This document shows positions 48,710 through 54,835 of a stretch of 54,835 bases of DNA, in pieces (within the stretch, counting starts at the first letter, position 1; every line of letters starts with the position of its first letter). Under the pieces are notes generated by a model. That model saw nothing but the letters and a program-made list of their open reading frames with translations, was not told the origin of the DNA and did not search any database. The DNA is from an uncultured Pelagibacteraceae bacterium (GTDB taxonomy: Bacteria > Pseudomonadota > Alphaproteobacteria > Pelagibacterales > Pelagibacteraceae): contig CABYYE010000005.1 of the NCBI GenBank assembly GCA_902523095.1, forward strand, positions 1-54,835, read 5' to 3'. A program made the translations under genes and the position numbers.

Positions 48710-49895
48710 TTTTTTTCATACTCTTAATAAATTGTTTGAATAAATACACACTATCTTGCGGACCAGGATTAGACTCAGGATGATATTGAACTGAAAAAAC
48801 TGGTTTATTTTTTAACTGAATACCCTCAATACTATTGTCAAAAAGAGACTGATGAGTAATCTTTATATTTTTAGGTAAATTTTTTCTAACAACTTCAAAA
48901 CCATGATTTTGACTTGTTATTTCTACATTGCCCTCAATTAAATTCTTAACCGGGTGATTAGCCCCTCTATGGCCTAGTTTCATTTTTTCAGTTCTTGCTC
49001 CCAAAGATAAAGATAATAGTTGATGACCCAAACAGATACCAAAGATAGGCAAATTATTTTTAATTAATTCTTGGATAATTGGTATAGCGTATTTTCCAGT
49101 TGCTGCAGGATCTCCAGGACCATTTGATAAAAATATTCCATTAGGTTTAAGTTTAAGTATATCCAATACATTTGTTTTACACGAAACGATCGTGACCTTA
49201 CATTTGAAGTCTGAAAAATATCTTAAAATATTTTTTTTAATTCCATAATCAATTGCTACAACATGCAATAATTTCTTTTTATTTTTTAAAAAACCTTCAC
49301 CTTTTTTCCAAGTTTTAAAGTCTTGCCAGACGTAATTTTTTTTTGTTGTTACTTTTTCAGCTAAATCTAGATTTTTAAGTCCACTCCATTTTTGAGTAGT
49401 TTTAAGTAGTTTTTTGATATTAAAAATTTTTTTTTTAAAAAAAGATATTGTTCCCTTCGGAGCGCCTTTATCTCTGATGAAATTTGTCAAATTTCTGGTA
49501 TCGATACCGGTAATTCCAACAATTTTATTTTTTCTTAACCACTCATCTAAGTGTTTTAAAGATCTATAATTAGAAGGATCGGTTATCTCTGTGTTAATAA
49601 TAACTCCCTTGGTCCATATCCTATCAGACTCATGATCTTCTTTATTAGTTCCTACATTTCCAACATGAGGAAAAGTAAAATTAATAATTTGATCAGCGTA
49701 GGAAGGATCAGAAATTATTTCTTGGTACCCGGTAATTGAAGTATTAAAACAGACTTCTCCAGTTGCAACGCCTTGATAGCCTAAACCCGCACCTTTAAAA
49801 AACTTACCGTTCTGAAGAACTAAAATAGCAGTGGAATCGATCTTTTTAAGATTTTTTTTAGAGTTTATATTTTGACTAATCTTCTTCAAATACAA
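48687..49895 (-). CDS. carA: Carbamoyl-phosphate synthase small chain
   Basis: Glutaminase subunit delivering ammonia to CarB. 402 residues if it starts at TTG 49895; a second TTG at 49889 is also possible and no ATG occurs in frame upstream of the conserved core ([20 protein letters not shown]). Glutaminase nucleophile is the cysteine of [15 protein letters not shown], with the histidine and glutamate in [31 protein letters not shown] is the N-terminal signature. The N-terminal 20 residues are Lys- and Asn-rich and unlike the family, so the start is uncertain. Confidence 0.93.
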   Translation of the reverse strand: MYLKKISQNINSKKNLKKIDSTAILVLQNGKFFKGAGLGYQGVATGEVCFNTSITGYQEIISDPSYADQIINFTFPHVGNVGTNKEDHESDRIWTKGVIINTEITDPSNYRSLKHLDEWLRKNKIVGITGIDTRNLTNFIRDKGAPKGTISFFKKKIFNIKKLLKTTQKWSGLKNLDLAEKVTTKKNYVWQDFKTWKKGEGFLKNKKKLLHVVAIDYGIKKNILRYFSDFKCKVTIVSCKTNVLDILKLKPNGIFLSNGPGDPAATGKYAIPIIQELIKNNLPIFGICLGHQLLSLSLGARTEKMKLGHRGANHPVKNLIEGNVEITSQNHGFEVVRKNLPKNIKITHQSLFDNSIEGIQLKNKPVFSVQYHPESNPGPQDSVYLFKQFIKSMKKNAKKKRY

Positions 49896-49905
49896 CTCAT
49901 GAGTT
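49894..49905. promoter_or_regulatory. 12-bp palindrome over the carA start
   Basis: AACTCATGAGTT, a perfect palindrome spanning the TTG start of carA. It contains an out-of-frame ATG on the minus strand (49900) opening a four-codon frame (ATG AGT TGT ATT TGA) that ends just past the carA TTG. Could be chance, a leader peptide, or evidence that the start annotation is off. A possible -10 (TATAAG, minus 49922-49917) lies upstream. Confidence 0.3.
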
Positions 49906-49931
49906 AAAGTAAAAAACTTATAAACATGATT

Positions 49932-49960
49932 TTGCGAAACATATGAAATAGAAATATAAT
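49932..49960 (+). promoter_or_regulatory. Promoter of the yqeY-dnaG-rpoD genes
   Basis: TTGCGA (49932-49937), exactly 17 bases, then consensus TATAAT (49955-49960), 59 bases before the yqeY ATG at 50020. It is the best promoter match on the plus strand in the window and faces the primase and sigma-factor genes. Confidence 0.6.
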
Positions 49961-50019
49961 CGTCAAGAAAGTTCTTTTTATTTTAGGTAAGAATTGTGAT
50001 TAAAATAAATTTAAAATTT

Positions 50020-50475
50020 ATGCCTCTTAAAAAACAAATAGAAGACAAGCTAAACGAAGCATTAAAAGCTAAAGATAAAAATACCTATCCAACTTTAAGG
50101 CTTATAGTCTCAGCGATAAAAGATGCTGAAATAGCAGGTCGTTCTAAAGGTCTTAAAGAGATTAAAGACTCTGACATAAGTGGCATTTTAAAAAAGATGA
50201 TTAAACAAAGGAATGAATCTTGTGAGGTTTACAAAAAGGCTGGTCGAACTGAACTTTTGGAAAATGAGACTAAAGAAATAAAAATTATAGGTACTTTTTT
50301 GCCTAAACAACTGAGCGAAGAGGAAACAAAAAAAATTTGTGAGGAAATAATTAAGTCAGTCGAAGCCTCATCAATGAAAGACATGGGGAAAGTTATGGGA
50401 GCAATGAAAGCAAAATATGCTGATACTTTGGACTTTTCAAAAGTAAGTAGAATCATTAAAGGACTTTTAAATTAG
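50020..50475 (+). CDS. yqeY: GatB/YqeY-domain protein
   Basis: 151 residues from the ATG at 50020; a GTG at 49996 would add eight atypical residues. The family N-terminus PLKKQIEDKLNEALKAKDKN and TLRLIVSAIKDAEIAGR are conserved, as is MGKVMGAMKAKY near the C-terminus. Resembles the tail domain of the tRNA amidotransferase GatB; the stand-alone protein's role is not settled. Its TAG is directly followed by the dnaG ATG. In Alphaproteobacteria it often takes the place of rpsU in the dnaG-rpoD operon. Confidence 0.9.
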   Translation: MPLKKQIEDKLNEALKAKDKNTYPTLRLIVSAIKDAEIAGRSKGLKEIKDSDISGILKKMIKQRNESCEVYKKAGRTELLENETKEIKIIGTFLPKQLSEEETKKICEEIIKSVEASSMKDMGKVMGAMKAKYADTLDFSKVSRIIKGLLN

Positions 50476-52263
50476 ATGAAATATCCAAAAGAATATCTTG
50501 ATGAAATAAAATTAAGATTAAAAGTTTCCCAAGTTGTAAGTAAAACAGTACAACTTAAAAAAAGAGGAAAAGAATTTATAGGTCTTTCACCATTTAAAAA
50601 TGAAAAAAGTCCATCTTTTACCGTAAATGACGAAAAAGAGTTTTATCATTGTTTTAGTAGTGGTGAGCATGGAAATATTTTTGATTTTTTAATGAAAACA
50701 AAATCTATTGGATTTGGTGAAGCAGTAAAAATCTTAGCAGCAGAAGCCGGAATGCAGCCTTACAGATTTTCAAATTTTGATAAGAAAAAAGATATACGTT
50801 ATCAAACTTACAAAAGTATTTACAAAGAATATGCTAATTATTTTGCATCAGAACTATTTAATAAACAAAATGAGAATGCGCTTAATTACCTAATTAGAAG
50901 AGGGTTAAGTAAAAATATAATTAAAGAATTTAATCTAGGATTTGTGCCATGGAAAAATGATTTTTATAAAAACCTTTTATCAAAATATTCTGAAGAGGAA
51001 ATTGGTTTAACAGGACTATATTACAAAAACGATAAAAGCGGGAAATTTATCGACAGATTTAATTCTAGAATAATTTTTCCTATCAATAATATTCAAGGTG
51101 ATGCCATTGCATTTGGTGGAAGAATTATTCAACAAAATAAATTAGCAAAATATATTAACAGTCCTGAAACAGAGTTTTATAAAAAAGGAAATATCATTTT
51201 TAATTTAGATAAGGCTAAACAATGTAGAGTTGATACAAATAATATAATTGTAGTAGAGGGCTATATGGATGTAGTGAGTGTTTATGCATCAGGTATAAAA
51301 AATGTAATATCAAACTCTGGTACTGCATTGACAGAAAGACAGATCAACTTAATCTGGAAATTCTTTTCAAATCCAATTATATGTTTAGATGGTGATCAGA
51401 GCGGTCAAAAAGCAGCTTTACGTATTGCTGAAAAACTTTTTCCTCATATAAACGATGAAAACAAAATTCACTTTTCTATACTTCCAGATGGATGCGATCC
51501 TGATGACTATATTAAAAAAAATAGTAAGGACAAATTTTTAAACTTGTTAAATAATAAGATAATTATTCAAGATTATATTTGGAATCATTATTTTAGCAGG
51601 GTGAATAGATCAAATCCTTTTGAAATTTCAAAATTTGAAAAAGAGATTAAAAGACTTTGCTACACAATCAAAGATGAAACTCTCCAAAAATATGTTTTAG
51701 AAGGTTATTTAAATAAGATCAAAAGGTTTACTCCGATTCAAAATCTAAGAGGAGCTTATAACAAGTTCTACAAAGGAAATAAAAATGATTATTTTTTATT
51801 AAATGAAACAAAATCCCTTCATGCTAAAAAAAATAACTTTTCTAAATTTGAAATTAAAGAATTTTCAATATTATTTATTATCCTAAATTATTTTGATATA
51901 GCTTTAAAAAAATCTACTGAGCTTTCTAATATCGTTTTTATTTCTGAAAAAAACGAAGGTTTGAAAAATTTGATTATTGATTCACTAGTTAAAGGTGAAG
52001 ATAAGCAAGTTATACAATCTAGTTTAATTAGCAAATATAAAGAATTAATTAATAAAATTAATGAAAATTCAAGTATTCAAATTATTTTAAAGGAAAAAAA
52101 CGAATTATCGATAATAGAATTTCTAGATGAACTTATCGATGAACTTAAAGAACTTTATAATTTGAAGAAGATAGAATCTTTAGAAAAAAAACTAATAAAT
52201 AACCTAGACGAAAACTCATATTCAGAGCTTTTAAAGCTTAAAAGCCAGATAAATAGGGAGTAA
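50476..52263 (+). CDS. dnaG: DNA primase
   Basis: Makes RNA primers for replication. 595 residues. The N-terminal CHC2-type domain is recognisable (GLSPFKNEKSPSFTVNDEKE, about 35-54) but three of the four usual zinc ligands are replaced: CPFH reads SPFK and CFGC reads CFSS. The catalytic toprim domain is intact (IIVVEGYMDVVSVYASG and CLDGDQSGQKAALR). The C-terminal DnaB-binding part is low in conservation. The ATG abuts the yqeY stop. rpoD starts 60 bases after its stop. Confidence 0.94.
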   Translation: MKYPKEYLDEIKLRLKVSQVVSKTVQLKKRGKEFIGLSPFKNEKSPSFTVNDEKEFYHCFSSGEHGNIFDFLMKTKSIGFGEAVKILAAEAGMQPYRFSNFDKKKDIRYQTYKSIYKEYANYFASELFNKQNENALNYLIRRGLSKNIIKEFNLGFVPWKNDFYKNLLSKYSEEEIGLTGLYYKNDKSGKFIDRFNSRIIFPINNIQGDAIAFGGRIIQQNKLAKYINSPETEFYKKGNIIFNLDKAKQCRVDTNNIIVVEGYMDVVSVYASGIKNVISNSGTALTERQINLIWKFFSNPIICLDGDQSGQKAALRIAEKLFPHINDENKIHFSILPDGCDPDDYIKKNSKDKFLNLLNNKIIIQDYIWNHYFSRVNRSNPFEISKFEKEIKRLCYTIKDETLQKYVLEGYLNKIKRFTPIQNLRGAYNKFYKGNKNDYFLLNETKSLHAKKNNFSKFEIKEFSILFIILNYFDIALKKSTELSNIVFISEKNEGLKNLIIDSLVKGEDKQVIQSSLISKYKELINKINENSSIQIILKEKNELSIIEFLDELIDELKELYNLKKIESLEKKLINNLDENSYSELLKLKSQINRE

Positions 52264-52296
52264 AAAAAGATAGATTTTTTCAAACTAGTCACTATA

Positions 52297-52302
52297 TATA
52301 AT
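52297..52302 (+). promoter_or_regulatory. Candidate internal -10 box before rpoD
   Basis: Consensus TATAAT 21 bases before the rpoD ATG, inside the 60-base dnaG-rpoD gap. The -35 region is only a T-rich stretch. May allow rpoD expression independent of dnaG. Confidence 0.4.
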
Positions 52303-52323
52303 CCACTACCCAAACATATTTAA

Positions 52324-54183
52324 ATGGCTGAAAAAATAATAACAAAATCTTTTGAAAGACTGCTGGACAAAGGTAAACATCGGGGTTTCATTACATATGA
52401 AGAATTAGGTAAGTCTTTGGGGAAAAGAAATGGCACCCCTGAAAATATTGAAAAGGCTTTAATAGTTTTAGTTGATGAAAAAATTACTCTAGTAGAAAAA
52501 AAGTCTCAATTTCAATCTAATAAAAAAAAGGAGACAACAAGTTCTACTGAGGAAAAAACTTCTGATAAAAGTGATGATCCAATTCGAATGTATCTTAGAG
52601 AAATGGGAGGTGTCGAACTTCTTTCAAGAGAAGGAGAAATAGCAATAGCTAAAAGAATAGAAGCAGGAAAAGATGTAATGATAAATGCTTTAACTCAAAG
52701 TCCTTTGGTTGGTAAAAAAATATTTGAATGGAAAGATCTAATTGAGAAACAACAGCTTTTAGTAAGAGATATAATTGATATTGACTCTACTTATGAGGAT
52801 TTTGAGGCTTTAGCAGAGGGAGATGATTTAAAGATTAATAAAAAAGATAAAGATAAAGAATTAAAAAATGAGGACAATAAAAAACCTGAGGAAGAAAATG
52901 TAACTGACGATGATGAATTTAATGTTTCTCTAGCAAAAATGGAGGAAGAGATTAAACCTAAAATTTTGAATATTTTAGACTCTTTAAATAAAAACTATTC
53001 CAAACTTCAAAAATATCAAAAAGAAAAACTAGAGTGTTTATTAGATGCAAAAGAATTATCAGTCTCAAAAAATAAAAATTTTAAAAAGATCCAAGGTGTC
53101 TTAGTCGACAATTTTAAAAATTTACAGTTAGCGCCTCATATAGTGGAGGAATTGGTACAATCCCATTACAAAGAAAATAAAAAGATAGTCTCTCTCGAGG
53201 GCGTTCTTTTAAGATTAGCTATGGATAATAAAATTACTAGAGAGGAATTCCTAAAATATTATTTGGGTAATGAAATCAATCCAAAATTTGAGTCATTTTT
53301 AAAAGAAAATAACGTTTGGAAAGCATTTTTTAAGAAATACAAAAAAGATTTTTCTGAAATTAAAGAAAGATTAGTAGAGTTTAGTAAAAAAATAGGCCTT
53401 TCAGTTGGTGAATTTAAAAGATTAGTAAGTAGAATTCAGAAAGGAGAAAGGGAGTCAAGAATAGCAAAAAAAGAAATGGTAGAAGCTAACTTGAGATTGG
53501 TAATTTCTATTGCAAAAAAATATACTAATCGAGGACTTCAATTTTTAGATCTTATACAAGAAGGTAATATTGGATTAATGAAAGCTGTAGATAAATTTGA
53601 GTATCGACGTGGTTATAAATTTTCTACTTACGCTACATGGTGGATAAGACAAGCCATAACAAGATCTATTGCTGATCAAGCAAGAACCATAAGAATTCCG
53701 GTTCATATGATAGAAACAATTAATAAGATCGTTCGAACTCAAAGACAGATTATGAGTGAATTCGGTAGAGAGCCGACACCTGAAGAGTTAGCAAAAAAAC
53801 TAGCAATGCCTTTAGAAAAAGTTAGAAAAGTTTTAAAAATTGCTAAAGAACCTGTTTCACTTGAAACTCCTGTAGGTGATGAAGAAGATAGTAGCTTAGG
53901 AGACTTTATTGAGGATAAAAATGCTCTACAACCTCTTGATACAGCGATACAATCAAATTTAAGTGAGTCTACGACTAAAATTTTAGCTTCACTTACCCCG
54001 CGAGAGGAAAGAGTCTTAAGGATGCGTTTTGGAATCGGCATGAATACTGATCACACTCTTGAAGAAGTTGGTTTGCAATTCTCTGTTACTAGGGAAAGAA
54101 TTAGACAAATTGAGGCTAAAGCACTCAGAAAACTCAAGCATCCAAGTAGATCAAAACAACTAAAAAGTTTTCTAGAAAAATAA
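52324..54183 (+). CDS. rpoD: RNA polymerase primary sigma factor (RpoD)
   Basis: Housekeeping sigma-70. 619 residues. Region 1.2 starts [22 protein letters not shown] (about 88-109); a long acidic and Lys-rich non-conserved insert follows. Region 2 reads [20 protein letters not shown] and [22 protein letters not shown]; region 3 has [12 protein letters not shown]; region 4.2 ends with [20 protein letters not shown]. Region 2.4/4.2 residues match group 1 sigmas, so promoters should follow TTGACA/TATAAT-type consensus, in line with the candidates listed here. Last protein gene before the tRNA. Confidence 0.97.
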   Translation: MAEKIITKSFERLLDKGKHRGFITYEELGKSLGKRNGTPENIEKALIVLVDEKITLVEKKSQFQSNKKKETTSSTEEKTSDKSDDPIRMYLREMGGVELLSREGEIAIAKRIEAGKDVMINALTQSPLVGKKIFEWKDLIEKQQLLVRDIIDIDSTYEDFEALAEGDDLKINKKDKDKELKNEDNKKPEEENVTDDDEFNVSLAKMEEEIKPKILNILDSLNKNYSKLQKYQKEKLECLLDAKELSVSKNKNFKKIQGVLVDNFKNLQLAPHIVEELVQSHYKENKKIVSLEGVLLRLAMDNKITREEFLKYYLGNEINPKFESFLKENNVWKAFFKKYKKDFSEIKERLVEFSKKIGLSVGEFKRLVSRIQKGERESRIAKKEMVEANLRLVISIAKKYTNRGLQFLDLIQEGNIGLMKAVDKFEYRRGYKFSTYATWWIRQAITRSIADQARTIRIPVHMIETINKIVRTQRQIMSEFGREPTPEELAKKLAMPLEKVRKVLKIAKEPVSLETPVGDEEDSSLGDFIEDKNALQPLDTAIQSNLSESTTKILASLTPREERVLRMRFGIGMNTDHTLEEVGLQFSVTRERIRQIEAKALRKLKHPSRSKQLKSFLEK

Positions 54184-54209
54184 TTCTTTCTATTGTAAAA
54201 CAATGATAA

Positions 54210-54286
54210 GGGCCTGTAGCTCAGTTGGTTAGAGCAGTACACTCATAATGTATTGGTCCCAGGTTCGAGTCCTGGCGGGCCCACCA
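54210..54286 (+). tRNA. tRNA with CAT anticodon, probably tRNA-Ile2 (lysidine type)
   Basis: Complete cloverleaf with encoded CCA: acceptor GGGCCTG/CGGGCCC, D arm GCTC-AGTTGGTTA-GAGC, anticodon stem GTACA/TGTAT around CTCATAA (anticodon CAT), T arm with GGTTCGAGTCC. Discriminator A. Three amino acids use CAT tRNAs; the acceptor resembles bacterial tRNA-Ile(GAT), and C4-G69 and C5-G68 are the pairs recognised by the lysidine synthase TilS in E. coli. I therefore favour Ile2 over elongator Met. It lies 26 bases after rpoD. Confidence 0.85.
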
Positions 54287-54325
54287 ATAAAATTAATACT
54301 TTTAAAAATTTGTTGTTGGGATTAC

Positions 54326-54835
54326 TTACTTTTTATTAATAAATTCATCAAGTTTTGCTATAAGAACATTAATATCATTATTATTAGATCCTAATATTGA
54401 AGCGAACTCTTCTTTTTGAGCTCTAGCTAAACTTAATCCTTCTACAATTAAATCTCTAATTAAAGGTTTTTCAGGATTTTTAGTATAAATCCTCCAATCA
54501 ATTTTAATTTCTAGCTGATTTTCACTTTTAGGAATTAAAGATTTAACAATTGTATAATTTGAACTTTTTTTTTCAGCGCTTATAACTTTAAATTTATTTG
54601 ATGAATAATCAGTCAACCTTGAAGTTAATGTCTTTAAGAAGTATTTCTCAAAAGAAGACTGGTAAAGTTTTAAATCATCTTTATTAATTGATTTTCTCAA
54701 TTCTCCTAGCGTGTACAATCCTAAAGCATTTATATCAACATTTTCTAAGGCAACGTTCTCAATAAAATCCTCTTTTTGATCTTTATTTAAGTTTTTGTCT
54801 GAAAGTTTAGTAAGAGCATCATTAACTAATTCAGA
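54326..54835 (-). CDS. mlaC: MlaC/Ttg2D-family phospholipid-binding protein, 3' part
   Basis: C-terminal 169 codons of an MlaC-like periplasmic protein; the frame is open to the window edge, so the start and signal peptide lie beyond 54835. Recognisable are LGLYTLGELRKSINKDDLKLYQ, FEKYFLKTLTSRL, and the C-terminal IDWRIYTKNPEKPLIRDLIV with VEGLSLARAQKEEFASIL, the region that in MlaC forms the lipid pocket. It would shuttle phospholipids between outer and inner membrane with an Mla ABC transporter that is not visible here. Convergent with the tRNA gene across a 39-base gap. Confidence 0.82.
   Translation of the reverse strand, partial: SELVNDALTKLSDKNLNKDQKEDFIENVALENVDINALGLYTLGELRKSINKDDLKLYQSSFEKYFLKTLTSRLTDYSSNKFKVISAEKKSSNYTIVKSLIPKSENQLEIKIDWRIYTKNPEKPLIRDLIVEGLSLARAQKEEFASILGSNNNDINVLIAKLDEFINKK

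Noticed and set aside
54051-54242. Minus-strand open frame crossing the end of rpoD and the tRNA
   Set aside because: It is antisense to sigma region 4 and part of a tRNA; no family resemblance.

Overview
The window looks like a piece of the chromosome of a SAR11-type (Pelagibacterales) marine alphaproteobacterium. The DNA is very AT-rich, genes touch or overlap almost everywhere, no stretch of 300 bases lacks a gene, and there are no insertion sequences, phage genes or CRISPR arrays. Several neighbourhoods are alphaproteobacterial: dciA-dsbA-smc beside mutY, ccrM-rnhB, petABC, petP-ompR-envZ beside ilvE, lgt-midA-pgeF, and yqeY-dnaG-rpoD beside carAB. A carotenoid-to-retinal gene set implies a proteorhodopsin elsewhere in the genome. 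The species assignment is inference from gene content and composition.

Layout. 1-888 (+): the 3' end of a frameshifted threonine synthase gene and a peroxiredoxin. 13362-881 (-): one unbroken co-oriented run, dciA, a DsbA-like protein, a short smc, the F0 part of ATP synthase (atpI, B, E, F', F), the retinal pathway (crtI, crtB, crtY, blh), then ispH, thrB and rnhA. 13357-15491 (+): mutY and an FAD monooxygenase. 17914-15488 (-): uracil-DNA glycosylase, rnhB and the cell-cycle methylase ccrM with a notable upstream control region. 17923-21835 (+): TPR protein, ispE, tRNA-Gln and cca. 23582-21832 (-): trmL, hemF, greA. 23682-26240 (+): the cytochrome bc1 operon petABC. 32345-26217 (-): lgt, midA, pgeF, prs, rplY, pth, ychF. 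32397-32642 (+): ubiK. 35024-32620 (-): petP, ompR, envZ. 35102-35989 (+): ilvE. 41689-35986 (-): uvrB, a pteridine-reductase-like SDR, folB, uvrC, pgsA. 41731-42918 (+): aspC. 43861-42911 (-): trxB. 43886-45488 (+): an ELM1-like protein and a 2-oxoglutarate oxygenase. 49895-45485 (-): carAB. 50020-54286 (+): yqeY, dnaG, rpoD and a CAT-anticodon tRNA. 54835-54326 (-): the 3' part of mlaC.

How the genes work together. Energy conversion dominates: bc1 complex, F0 ATP synthase, ubiquinone assembly factor, NDUFAF7-like factor, haem synthesis, and the retinal pathway with its isoprenoid supply (ispH, ispE). A second theme is genome maintenance (mutY, udg, rnhA, rnhB, uvrB, uvrC, smc, dciA, dnaG, ccrM). 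There is no obvious new defence or mobile system. The most interesting signals are a hinge-less SMC, a CtrA/CcrM-like palindrome in front of ccrM, the F0/retinal gene fusion, stop codons that overlap at all eight convergent protein-gene junctions, and -10 boxes that abut start codons and suggest leaderless mRNAs.
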